From Clostridium sp. CAG:1013 (GTDB taxonomy: Bacteria; Bacillota; Clostridia; Oscillospirales; Acutalibacteraceae), in NCBI GenBank assembly GCA_000432995.1, contig HF972654.1, positions 118,593 to 137,350 of the forward strand: a stretch of DNA of 18,758 bases, written 5' to 3'. Shown one piece after another: positions 8,010 through 14,858 of this stretch. How positions within the stretch are numbered: position 1 is the first letter of the stretch; every line of letters starts with the position of its first letter. A program made the position numbers and the translations under genes. Under the pieces are notes generated by a model. The model searched no databases and was not told the origin of the DNA. It saw nothing but the letters and a program-made list of their open reading frames with translations.

Positions 8010-8209
8010 AACAGCTTGTAATTGACCGTTTGGACGGTAAATTTGCCATCTGCACAGACAGCGACCAGAAATTCTTTGCCATCGAATTGCCGGAATTGCC
8101 CCAGGGGGCCAAGGTAGGCAGCGTGCTCACCATCACTGATGAGGGTGAGCTGCGCCTGGACGAGGAAGCTACCCAGCGCCGCCTGCAGGGTGGCAACAAA
8201 AAGCGGTAA
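8006..8209 (+). CDS. DUF3006 family small protein
   Basis: A 67-residue acidic protein without signal or membrane segment. It has the DUF3006 pattern: an opening VIDRLDGKFAIC beta-hairpin, a middle ELPELPQGAKVGSVLTI stretch and a charged end. The function of the family is unknown. Members are commonly encoded beside ComEC-type metallo-hydrolases, as here, where its ATG overlaps the preceding stop as ATGA. That tight overlap implies translational coupling and fixed stoichiometry, and suggests a shared job with the hydrolase. As the hydrolase is predicted to be outside the cell and this protein inside, a direct complex is not obvious. An AGAAGGGA ribosome site lies just upstream of the start. 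Confidence 0.75.
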   Translation: MKQLVIDRLDGKFAICTDSDQKFFAIELPELPQGAKVGSVLTITDEGELRLDEEATQRRLQGGNKKR

Positions 8210-8222
8210 GGGGGAGAGGACC

Positions 8223-9233
8223 ATGGGAAAGCTGAAATTTATCCTGACCTGTGTTACCCGCATGGATTATCCTGAGTTGTTCCGGACCGTGGGTAAGGTC
8301 CACAAGATCACGAAGAAGAACTCCGTAGGCATTTTGGCCGACGTTGTGAAGTGCGGTGTCAAGTACGGTGCAGGGTTCAACGACTATCTGCTGTGCGAAT
8401 TCTATAACCTTACAGACGCTCAGCGGGCAACCTATGTGACCCGCAGTGTCAACAATGCTATGACCCGCATTCTCAATGACCGTGATTCCTACCACTACTT
8501 CGACAACAAAACAGAATTCTACACCACCTTCGCCAAATACATTGGCCGAGAGTGGCTGGACTTTTCCAAGGCATCCAAAGAGGATTTCAAGAAATTTATG
8601 GAGAACCGGGATGCTGTCATGGTGAAACCGGAATCTTCCAGTGGCGGTTTCGGCGTCAATAAGCTGTTTAAGAAGGATTTCGCTTCTCTGGACCAGATGT
8701 ACGACAAACTGAAGGCAGAAGGCATCGGTGTTGTGGAGGACGTGCTCCAGCAGCACGAGATTATGAACAAGATGAATCCTCATGCCATCAATACTCTCCG
8801 CGTTGTCACCATCGTCAATGAGACCGGTCCACACATCGTCTATGCTCATATCCGCATCGGCAACAGCGACCGCCCTGTGGACAACCTTCATTCTGGCGGC
8901 ATGTTTGCACCTTTGGATTTGGAGAAGGGTGTCATCCAGTACCCCGCCTACGACAAGGCCCGAAACACCTACACGGAGCATCCCCGGACTCATACCACCA
9001 TCCAAGGTTTTGCCATTCCTTACTGGGAAGAAGCCAAGGCCATGTGTTTGGAAGCTGCACTGGTGGTTCCAAAAATGCGTTATGTGGGCTGGGACGTTGC
9101 TATTACTCCTAACGGTCCTGTTTTCGTGGAAGGCAACAATCTGCCCGGTTACGACATTCTCCAAATGCCTCCCCATACTCCGGACAAGATCGGCATGCTG
9201 CCTCGGTTCCGGGAGTTTGTCAAGGGAATTTAA
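8223..9233 (+). CDS. ATP-grasp protein of the sugar-transfer-associated type
   Basis: This 336-residue cytoplasmic protein has an ATP-grasp layout: MVKPESSSGGFGV (nucleotide-binding Lys135 and a glycine-rich loop), a conserved middle segment (INTLRVVTIVNETG) and the metal-binding end VGWDVAITPNGPVFVEGNN with Glu303 and Asn305. It resembles the sugar-transfer-associated ATP-grasp family (Pfam ATPgrasp_ST), whose members often lie beside polysaccharide genes and presumably join a carboxylate to an amine or other nucleophile. No glycosyltransferase or acyltransferase gene is nearby here, so the substrate is open. The ATG at 8223 with GGGGAGAGGA upstream is preferred over an in-frame start at 8139 that would overlap the DUF3006 gene. 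It lies 13 bases after that gene and is the last gene of the ftsK block, followed by a strong terminator. Confidence 0.8.
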   Translation: MGKLKFILTCVTRMDYPELFRTVGKVHKITKKNSVGILADVVKCGVKYGAGFNDYLLCEFYNLTDAQRATYVTRSVNNAMTRILNDRDSYHYFDNKTEFYTTFAKYIGREWLDFSKASKEDFKKFMENRDAVMVKPESSSGGFGVNKLFKKDFASLDQMYDKLKAEGIGVVEDVLQQHEIMNKMNPHAINTLRVVTIVNETGPHIVYAHIRIGNSDRPVDNLHSGGMFAPLDLEKGVIQYPAYDKARNTYTEHPRTHTTIQGFAIPYWEEAKAMCLEAALVVPKMRYVGWDVAITPNGPVFVEGNNLPGYDILQMPPHTPDKIGMLPRFREFVKGI

Positions 9234-9254
9234 AAAAGGTTATTTTCCAATAAG

Positions 9255-9291
9255 AAACGCCCTCGAGGGTTGATCCTCGAAGGCGTTTTTT
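9255..9291. terminator. Bidirectional intrinsic terminator between the ATP-grasp gene and rodA
   Basis: Arms AAACGCC-C-TCGAGG and CCTCGA-A-GGCGTTT pair over 13 positions with one C-A mismatch and a 6-base loop. On the plus strand the stem ends in a run of T (9286-9291). On the minus strand it is followed by TTTCTTATT. It therefore fits the ends of both converging transcripts. Confidence 0.9.
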
Positions 9292-9300
9292 ATTTACCTG

Positions 9301-10488
9301 TCATATTTGCTTGTAAAGGAATCGAAGGGGCTCTTTTCGTTTTAAGCGCAGGCCGTCGCTTTCCTTGCGGCGCATGTAAACACTTTGAACAAGTCCGAAT
9401 CCAAAGTACATACACGCAGCGGAGGAACCGCCCGCACTGAAGAAGGGAAGGGTAACACCCATAGCGGGAAGCAGAGCAAGACACATACCGATGTTGGAAA
9501 TAGACTGCAACGCGATAATTCCAAAATAGCCGAAACAAACGAAGCGTCCCAGATCGTCTCTGGACACATAGGCCACATGGAGCACTTTGGCCATAAAGAG
9601 GAACAGCAAAAGGAGAATCAGGGAACAGCCGATGAATCCCAGTTCTTCGCCGGCGACAGAGAAAATGTAGTCACTCTGCTGGAAAGGAACGCTATTGCTG
9701 GCTACCCGGCTTCCTTGGAACAACCCTTGACCTGTCAGTTTTCCGCTGCCAATGGAGATCCGTCCCTGATATTGCTGGTACCCAGCGTCCATTTGAACAC
9801 TGGGATCGTCCAGGTTGAACAGCGCAATGAACCGAAGTTTTTGATAGTCTTCCATGACAAACTTCCAAAGAATGGGGAGAGCGATCAGCACCAATCCGCC
9901 TAACATGGCGAAATACTGCAGCTTCACGCCCGCCGCAAGACTCATCACCAAAAACATGGCGAAAAACGCCATGCCGGCGCCAGTGTCGCCCTGGATCTCG
10001 CACAACAGCATAGGCACTAGAGCATGACATCCCAACAGAACCACATGGAGAGGCTGGTTGATCAGATCACGTTTCCGAAGGGAATCCAGATGCTTGGCAT
10101 AGGTGAGCATGAACGCAATTTTCACCAACTCCGACGATTGGAACGTCCTGCCGCCAATGGTGATCCAGGCTCGGGCGTCAACGCCGCCGCTGCCTTTGAC
10201 CGCGTCGCCAAACAACGCTGTGTAGATCATCAAAAACACCGAGAAGCCTGCCAACAGATACCAGAAGTTTGAAAGTTCCACGTAGTCAAGCAGGGACAGG
10301 AAGATGGCTCCCGCTACACCCAGCGCGATAGCGAATATCTGGGTTCGGAAATAGCCAGAACCTGTGGAGCGGTCCACACTGTAAAGCAGCAGCAGACTGT
10401 AAGCGGAAATGGCTGCCAGCAACACCCACAAAATGATGTCCGCCTTTTTGACATAGTTGAAAATACTTTTTAAACGTCGTTTTACCAT
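9301..10488 (-). CDS. rodA: SEDS-family peptidoglycan glycosyltransferase, RodA/FtsW/SpoVE
   Basis: SEDS proteins are membrane glycosyltransferases that polymerise lipid II into glycan strands with a partner class B penicillin-binding protein. This 395-residue protein has about ten hydrophobic helices and the family landmarks: ARAWITIGGRTFQSSELVKI (about 106-124), AGYQQYQGRISIGSGKLTGQG (about 235-255), QQSDYIFSVAGEELGF (270-285) containing the expected essential Asp273, and GVTLPFFSAGGSS (344-356). The usual PDLGT-like motif appears as GDTGAG at 167-172, a divergent form. The AGYQQ/GLTGKG-like central segment favours RodA (cell elongation) over FtsW, but SpoVE cannot be excluded. No MreBCD or penicillin-binding protein gene is nearby. 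The ribosome site is weak (AGGA 7 bases before the ATG), and the leader carries a terminator-like hairpin. Confidence 0.88.
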   Translation of the reverse strand: MVKRRLKSIFNYVKKADIILWVLLAAISAYSLLLLYSVDRSTGSGYFRTQIFAIALGVAGAIFLSLLDYVELSNFWYLLAGFSVFLMIYTALFGDAVKGSGGVDARAWITIGGRTFQSSELVKIAFMLTYAKHLDSLRKRDLINQPLHVVLLGCHALVPMLLCEIQGDTGAGMAFFAMFLVMSLAAGVKLQYFAMLGGLVLIALPILWKFVMEDYQKLRFIALFNLDDPSVQMDAGYQQYQGRISIGSGKLTGQGLFQGSRVASNSVPFQQSDYIFSVAGEELGFIGCSLILLLLFLFMAKVLHVAYVSRDDLGRFVCFGYFGIIALQSISNIGMCLALLPAMGVTLPFFSAGGSSAACMYFGFGLVQSVYMRRKESDGLRLKRKEPLRFLYKQI

Positions 10489-10508
10489 AGCAAGATCCTA
10501 CTCTTTAT

Positions 10509-10533
10509 AAAAATGGGCCGGCCAGTGCCGGTC
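10509..10533 (-). terminator. Terminator-like hairpin in the rodA leader, possible attenuator
   Basis: On the minus strand GACCGGC, a 4-base loop ACTG and GCCGGCC form a 7-bp stem with one G-T pair, followed by CA and five T (10513-10509). It sits about 25 nt after the predicted rodA transcription start and about 20 bases before the rodA ATG. On the plus strand no T run follows. It could limit read-through into rodA. Confidence 0.45.
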
Positions 10534-10564
10534 ATGGGAATCGATTAAAAGGTGAATTATGTTA

Positions 10565-10593
10565 ATTATAGCATAGTGGCAGCGGCCCTTCAA
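10565..10593 (-). promoter_or_regulatory. Promoter for rodA
   Basis: On the minus strand TTGAAG (10593-10588), a 17-bp spacer and a consensus TATAAT (10570-10565) form a sigma-A type promoter. The predicted start near 10558 gives a leader of about 70 nt. Confidence 0.7.
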
Positions 10594-10609
10594 GTTTTTT
10601 GTTTCGGGC

Positions 10610-10638
10610 TTTACACCTTCTGCAAAATCTTCTATAAT
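10610..10638 (+). promoter_or_regulatory. Promoter for the fhs-tsaE-tsaB-rpiB-upp block
   Basis: TTTACA (10610-10615), a 17-bp spacer and a consensus TATAAT (10633-10638) form a strong sigma-A type promoter. The predicted start near 10645 leaves a leader of about 50 nt. Its -35 box is separated from the divergent rodA -35 box by only 16 bases. Confidence 0.75.
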
Positions 10639-10660
10639 AGATCCGGAAATACAAATTCGG

Positions 10661-10677
10661 TGGCCGCTTGTCGGCCA
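10661..10677 (+). other. Small hairpin in the fhs leader
   Basis: TGGCCG and CGGCCA form a perfect 6-bp stem around a 5-base loop. It ends at the AGAAAGG that probably serves as the fhs ribosome site, so it could affect loading of ribosomes. The leader is too short for a tetrahydrofolate riboswitch, and none of that class's features were seen. Confidence 0.35.
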
Positions 10678-10694
10678 GAAAGGTTGTGGGGGAA

Positions 10695-12371
10695 ATGCTT
10701 TCAGACATCGAGATCGCCCAAAGCACAAAACTCCGTCCCATCGCGGAGATCGCGGAGGAACTGGGCATCCAGGAAGAGGAGCTGGAGCTCTACGGCAAAT
10801 ATAAAGCTAAGATCAATGAGCGGGCCTTCGCTCGTCTGGCGGACAAGCCCGACGGCAAACTGGTTTTGGTGACCGCTATCAATCCCACTCCCGCCGGTGA
10901 GGGAAAAACCACCACCACCGCCGGTTTAGGGCAGGCCATGGCCAAGATCGGCAAAAAAGCTGTCATCGCTCTGCGGGAACCCTCTTTGGGCCCTGTGTTC
11001 GGTATCAAGGGCGGCGCTGCCGGCGGCGGCTATGCGCAGGTGCTCCCCATGGAGGACATCAACCTTCATTTCACCGGTGACATGCACGCCATCACTTCCG
11101 CTAACAACCTGTGCTGCGCTATGCTGGACAACCATTTGCAGCAGGGGAATCCTTTGGGGATCGACCCCCGGCGGATCCAGATCAAGCGGTGCCTGGACAT
11201 GAACGACCGTGCCCTGCGCAACGTGATCGTAGGCTTGGGCGGTAAAATCAACGGCGTGCCTCGTGAGGACGGCTTCATCATCACCGTGGCTTCTGAGGTC
11301 ATGGCTATCCTGTGCCTTGCTAAGGATATGAACGACCTGAAGCAGCGTCTGGGCAGCATTCTCATTGCCTACACCTACGACGGCAAGCCCGTTTACGCTC
11401 GGGACATCAAAGCCGAAGGTGCTATGGCCGCTCTGCTCCGGGACGCTGTGAATCCCAACCTTGTCCAGACTATTGAAGGCACTCCTGCCATCATGCACGG
11501 CGGACCCTTCGCTAACATCGCCCACGGCTGCAACTCTGTGCGGGCTACTCGTCTGGCTCTGAAACTGGCTGATTACTGCATTACTGAGGCAGGCTTCGGC
11601 TCCGACTTGGGCGCTGAGAAATTCATGGACATCAAGTGCCGCATGGCAGGCCTTGCTCCTTCCTGTGTTGTGGTTGTGGCTACCGTGCGGGCGTTGAAGT
11701 ATAACGGCGGCGTGGCTAAGGCCGATCTGGCCGCTGAAAATGTTCCCGCTTTGGAAAAGGGTATCGTCAACCTGAAAGCTCACGTGGAGAACATGAGTAA
11801 GTTCGGCGTGCCGGTGGTGGTTGCCATCAACCGCTTCGGGACAGATACCGACGGAGAACTGGCTGTCATCGACCGCTGCTGCCAGGAGCTGGGCGTATCC
11901 TACGCTCTGTCTGAAGTGTTCGGCAAGGGCGGCGAAGGCGGCGTGGAGCTGGCCGAGACCATCTGCCGCGTCATCGATGAGAACGAAGGCAAAAACAACT
12001 TTGCTCCCATCTATCCCATTGAAGCCACAGTGGAGGAGAAAATCCAAGCTATCGCCTCCAAGATCTACGGCGCTAAAGGCGTGAACTTCACCGGCGCCGC
12101 TCTCAAGTCTCTGAAGGATATCAAAGCTCTGGGCGGCGACTCTATGCCTGTGTGCATCGCTAAGACTCAGTATTCCCTTTCTGATGACGCCAAGCTGCTG
12201 GGCCGTCCCACGGACTTCACCATCACCATCCGGGATCTGCGGCTGTCCAACGGCGCTGGGTTTGTTGTTGCCTATGCCGGCGATATTATGACCATGCCTG
12301 GCCTGCCCAAGGTTCCCGCTGCGGAAAAGATCGACGTGGACGAGAACGCTGTGATCCACGGCTTGTTCTGA
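10695..12371 (+). CDS. fhs: Formate-tetrahydrofolate ligase
   Basis: Fhs makes 10-formyltetrahydrofolate from formate, tetrahydrofolate and ATP in the cytoplasm. It is the entry step of the one-carbon folate pathway and of the methyl branch in acetogens. From the ATG at 10695 it has 558 residues, matching the family's usual 556 or so. The N-terminus (SDIEIAQSTKLRPIAEIAEELGI) is typical, and the ATP loop PTPAGEGKTTTT is at 64-75. Other conserved stretches are LREPSLGPVFGIKGGAAGGG and the C-terminal AGDIMTMPGLPKVPAAE. The start at 10695 is preferred to an in-frame TTG at 10668, which lies inside a leader hairpin and lacks a ribosome site. The folD gene at the right edge supplies the next two steps. 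Only one base separates its stop from tsaE. Confidence 0.97.
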   Translation: MLSDIEIAQSTKLRPIAEIAEELGIQEEELELYGKYKAKINERAFARLADKPDGKLVLVTAINPTPAGEGKTTTTAGLGQAMAKIGKKAVIALREPSLGPVFGIKGGAAGGGYAQVLPMEDINLHFTGDMHAITSANNLCCAMLDNHLQQGNPLGIDPRRIQIKRCLDMNDRALRNVIVGLGGKINGVPREDGFIITVASEVMAILCLAKDMNDLKQRLGSILIAYTYDGKPVYARDIKAEGAMAALLRDAVNPNLVQTIEGTPAIMHGGPFANIAHGCNSVRATRLALKLADYCITEAGFGSDLGAEKFMDIKCRMAGLAPSCVVVVATVRALKYNGGVAKADLAAENVPALEKGIVNLKAHVENMSKFGVPVVVAINRFGTDTDGELAVIDRCCQELGVSYALSEVFGKGGEGGVELAETICRVIDENEGKNNFAPIYPIEATVEEKIQAIASKIYGAKGVNFTGAALKSLKDIKALGGDSMPVCIAKTQYSLSDDAKLLGRPTDFTITIRDLRLSNGAGFVVAYAGDIMTMPGLPKVPAAEKIDVDENAVIHGLF

Positions 12372-12372
12372 T

Positions 12373-12816
12373 ATGGCGGAGCAGTTTATCACTCATTCCC
12401 CTCAGGAAACCGGAGATTTGGCTCAGCGCCTGGCTCAGGACCTGAAAGGGGGAGAGATCATTGCGTTTACCGGCGGAATGGGAGCCGGTAAAACCGCCTT
12501 TACCCGAGGGCTTGTAATGGGACTAGGAGCGGGGGATGTGGCATCTAGCCCTACCTTCGCTTTGGTCAACGAATATTCCGGTCGTCTGACAGTAGAGCAT
12601 TTCGACATGTACCGTGTAGAGAGCTGGGACGACCTGTACTCCACCGGTTTCTTCGACTACATGGACACAGATTGCGTGCTGGTGATCGAATGGAGTGAAA
12701 ACATTGCCGGGGCACTTCCGGAGCAGGTAATCTCTGTGGATATTCGCCCGGGAGACGCGGAACAGGATAGAATCATCACGATTGAAGGATGGAAAGGAGG
12801 GGGAACGCCATGCTGA
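12373..12816 (+). CDS. tsaE: tRNA t6A biosynthesis ATPase TsaE
   Basis: TsaE is the small ATPase that, with TsaB and TsaD, transfers threonylcarbamoyl to A37 of ANN-decoding tRNAs. This 147-residue protein has Walker A GGMGAGKT (34-41), the SSPTFALVNEY segment with Thr61, HFDMYR with Asp78, and EWSEN at 106-110, all characteristic of the YjeE/TsaE family. Length is normal. Its ATG begins one base after the fhs stop, and no clear Shine-Dalgarno sequence precedes it, so translation probably depends on ribosomes finishing fhs. Its own end overlaps tsaB by 7 bases. The pairing tsaE-tsaB is common in Firmicutes; the association with fhs is less so. TsaD and RimI, frequent neighbours, are absent here. 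Confidence 0.95.
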   Translation: MAEQFITHSPQETGDLAQRLAQDLKGGEIIAFTGGMGAGKTAFTRGLVMGLGAGDVASSPTFALVNEYSGRLTVEHFDMYRVESWDDLYSTGFFDYMDTDCVLVIEWSENIAGALPEQVISVDIRPGDAEQDRIITIEGWKGGGTPC

Positions 12817-13520
12817 CGTTAGGAATCGACTCCTCTGCTACGGCAGCCTCTGCCGCCGTGGCGGAAAACGGGAAAATCCTTGGCGAGTTTTTCGTCAATA
12901 CAAAACAGACGCATAGTCAGACGCTCCTTCCTATGGTCCAGAGTCTTCTGGATACCGTGGGGCACTCCTGCAATGAAGTGGATGTTCTGGCGGTCTCCCA
13001 CGGACCTGGTTCCTTTACGGGGGTCCGCATCGGCGTGGCTTGCGTAAAGGGTATGGCCATGGTAAACGACACTCCCTGTGTTGGGGTCTCCACCCTGGAG
13101 ACCATCGCCTACGGTGGGATTTCCGCCCAAGGCGCTTTGCTTTGCGCTGTCATGGACGCCCGCTGCGGTCAAGTGTATAACGCTCTGTTTCAGGTGGAAA
13201 ACGGTAAGCTGAAACGCCTGACAGAGGATCGAGCCTTATCCATCGCCGCGCTGGAAGAGGAATGCCGTCCCTATGGGGATCGTGTGCTGCTTCTGGGTGA
13301 CGGTGCTGCCTTGTGTCATAAGGCCTTCGGCACATGGGGTGCTCGCCTGGCACCGGAAACCATTCGCTTCCAGCGAGCTTCTTCTGTGGCCCTTTTAGGG
13401 GAAGAGACCGCTCAGGCAGGCAACACGATTTCAGCGTCCGCGCTGGCGCCGGTGTACCTGCGGCTGCCTCAGGCGGAACGGGAATTGAAGAAGCGCTTGG
13501 AACAAAAGGCGCAAGCATAA
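12810..13520 (+). CDS. tsaB: tRNA t6A biosynthesis protein TsaB
   Basis: TsaB is the non-catalytic ASKHA-fold partner that scaffolds the TsaD-TsaE-TsaB complex for tRNA t6A synthesis. The 236-residue product begins LTLGIDSSATAASAAV, then carries HSQTLLPM (35-42) and the signature SHGPGSFTGVRIG (63-75), as expected for TsaB/YeaZ. It lacks the metal-binding histidines that mark TsaD. The ATG at 12810 is preferred because AAAGGAGGGGG lies just upstream; an in-frame ATG at 12789 would place that site inside the gene. It overlaps the tsaE stop. Length is normal for the family, and no RimI acetyltransferase gene follows. Confidence 0.94.
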   Translation: MLTLGIDSSATAASAAVAENGKILGEFFVNTKQTHSQTLLPMVQSLLDTVGHSCNEVDVLAVSHGPGSFTGVRIGVACVKGMAMVNDTPCVGVSTLETIAYGGISAQGALLCAVMDARCGQVYNALFQVENGKLKRLTEDRALSIAALEEECRPYGDRVLLLGDGAALCHKAFGTWGARLAPETIRFQRASSVALLGEETAQAGNTISASALAPVYLRLPQAERELKKRLEQKAQA

Positions 13521-13528
13521 AGCAAATT

Positions 13529-13549
13529 AAAAGCTGGAAAGGAGCTTTT
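13529..13549 (+). promoter_or_regulatory. Hairpin holding the rpiB ribosome site
   Basis: AAAAGCT (13529-13535) and AGCTTTT (13543-13549) can pair over 7 bp around a GGAAAGG loop. The loop and the next bases contain the rpiB Shine-Dalgarno sequence GAAAGGAG. The stem is AT-rich and followed by only one more T, so it seems a weak structure rather than a terminator. Confidence 0.35.
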
Positions 13550-13553
13550 TGTT

Positions 13554-14000
13554 ATGAAACTGGCTATTGGCTGCGACCACGGCGGCTTCGAGCTGAAAGA
13601 GGCCGTTCGGGGTTATCTGGAGGAGAACAACATTCCTTACGAGGATTTCGGTGCGTACAACACCGATTCCATCGACTACGCTCCCATCGCGGCGAAAGCT
13701 GCCAAAGCGGTGGCTTCCGGAGAAGCTGACTACGGCATCCTGGTCTGCTCCACGGGCATTGGCATCTCTATTGCCGCCAACAAAGTGAAGGGCATTCGGG
13801 CCGCGCTTTGCACCAATGAGTTCTGCGCTGAAATGACCCGCCGCCACAACAACGCCAACATCCTGTGCATGGGTGGCAAGGTCATCGACAAGGAGACCGC
13901 CTTGAAGCTGGTGGATATCTTCCTGCATACCGAGTTCGAGGGCGGCCGTCACCAGCGCCGGATCGACCAGATCGCTCAGATCGAAAACGGACAGCTGTAA
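13554..14000 (+). CDS. rpiB: Ribose-5-phosphate isomerase B
   Basis: RpiB interconverts ribose 5-phosphate and ribulose 5-phosphate in the pentose phosphate pathway. This 148-residue protein is of normal length and shows GCDHGGFELK (Asp8, His9), the catalytic loop VCSTGIGISIAANK with Cys65, and TRRHNNANIL with His98, all family hallmarks. LacAB-type galactose-6-phosphate isomerases share the fold, but the Cys65/His98 set and single-gene context favour RpiB. The ATG at 13554 is 9 bases after GAAAGGAG. It lies 33 bases after tsaB and 33 before upp. Next to upp, its role in making ribose 5-phosphate, the precursor of PRPP that Upp consumes, makes metabolic sense. Confidence 0.95.
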   Translation: MKLAIGCDHGGFELKEAVRGYLEENNIPYEDFGAYNTDSIDYAPIAAKAAKAVASGEADYGILVCSTGIGISIAANKVKGIRAALCTNEFCAEMTRRHNNANILCMGGKVIDKETALKLVDIFLHTEFEGGRHQRRIDQIAQIENGQL

Positions 14001-14033
14001 TCTGATTTTTACCCATAAGGGAGGAGATAGACA

Positions 14034-14672
14034 ATGGAAAACATGGAAAATGTCTTTGTAATGGACCATCCGCTGATCCAGCACAAGCTCACGTTCCTGC
14101 GGGACGTTTCTACCGGCACCAAAAACTTCCGGGAACTTGTTAGTGAGATCGCTACTTTGATGTGCTATGAGGCCACTCGTGACCTGCCTTTGATGGACGT
14201 GGAAACGGTGACTCCCATGCAGAAGACCACCACCAAGGTGATCGCCGGACGGAAGCTGGCCTTCGTTCCCATTCTGCGGGCTGGTCTGGGCATGGTGGAC
14301 GGTATGCTGAAACTGGTGCCTTCCGCTAAGGTGGGACACATCGGTCTTTACCGGGATCATGATACTCTGAAGCCTGTGGAATACTACAACAAGCTGCCTG
14401 CCGACATCGAGGAACGGGACGTGATCGTCCTGGATCCCATGCTGGCCACCGGTGGTTCTGCGGTGGACGCCATTACCATCGTCAAGCGCAGCCATCCCAA
14501 GAGCATCAAATTCCTGTGCGTGATCGCCGCTCCGGAAGGTCTGGAAGCTCTGACAAAGGCCCATCCTGACGTGCATGTCTACTGTGCCGCTGTGGATCAG
14601 TGCCTCAACGAAAACGGATACATTCTCCCCGGCCTGGGAGATGCTGGAGACCGGATCTTCGGCACGAAATAA
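14034..14672 (+). CDS. upp: Uracil phosphoribosyltransferase
   Basis: Upp makes UMP from uracil and PRPP for pyrimidine salvage in the cytoplasm. The 212-residue product has normal length. Visible motifs are FVPILRAGLGMVDGM (77-91), the PRPP loop VIVLDPMLATGGSA (130-143) and the uracil-binding end GYILPGLGDAGDRIFGT (195-211). The ATG at 14034 follows AAGGGAGGAG at good spacing; an in-frame ATG three codons later is possible but unnecessary. It is the last gene of the fhs block and is followed 9 bases later by a strong terminator. No uracil permease gene is adjacent. Confidence 0.97.
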   Translation: MENMENVFVMDHPLIQHKLTFLRDVSTGTKNFRELVSEIATLMCYEATRDLPLMDVETVTPMQKTTTKVIAGRKLAFVPILRAGLGMVDGMLKLVPSAKVGHIGLYRDHDTLKPVEYYNKLPADIEERDVIVLDPMLATGGSAVDAITIVKRSHPKSIKFLCVIAAPEGLEALTKAHPDVHVYCAAVDQCLNENGYILPGLGDAGDRIFGTK

Positions 14673-14681
14673 TCGTCTTTC

Positions 14682-14720
14682 AGCGCGCCGCTTTTTTCAT
14701 GCGGCGCGCTTTTTCGTTTT
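14682..14720 (+). terminator. Intrinsic terminator after upp
   Basis: AGCGCGCCGC (14682-14691) and GCGGCGCGCT (14701-14710) form a perfect 10-bp GC-rich stem around a 9-base T-rich loop. The stem is followed by TTTTCGTTTT. It ends the fhs-upp transcript and separates it from the yfmF promoter. Confidence 0.93.
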
Positions 14721-14744
14721 ATTTGTGAATTTTTTTCGGACCCT

Positions 14745-14772
14745 TTCAAAACATGGGAGAATGTGGTATACT
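14745..14772 (+). promoter_or_regulatory. Extended -10 promoter for the yfmF-yfmH-lgt block
   Basis: TATACT at 14767-14772 is preceded directly by TGG, giving an extended -10 element. The -35 region is poor: TTCAAA at 14745-14750 with a 16-bp spacer is the best match. Transcription should start near 14779, leaving a leader of about 80 nt before yfmF. Confidence 0.55.
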
Positions 14773-14858
14773 AAATAGCTGTATAGAAGCATATTTATGC
14801 ACTTCTGCTTCTTTTGTCCCACATCTAAAGCAATCATTTTTGGGAAGGTTACAAAATT

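Noticed and set aside
10645..10694. Tetrahydrofolate riboswitch before fhs
   Set aside because: The leader is only about 50 nt with one 6-bp hairpin, too short for that class.
10926..12392. Minus-strand open frame of 488 codons
   Set aside because: It is antisense to fhs over its full length and has a His/Ala/Val-rich composition typical of a shadow frame created by codon bias.
13527..14576. Minus-strand open frame of 349 codons
   Set aside because: It is antisense to rpiB and upp, both of which are well supported.
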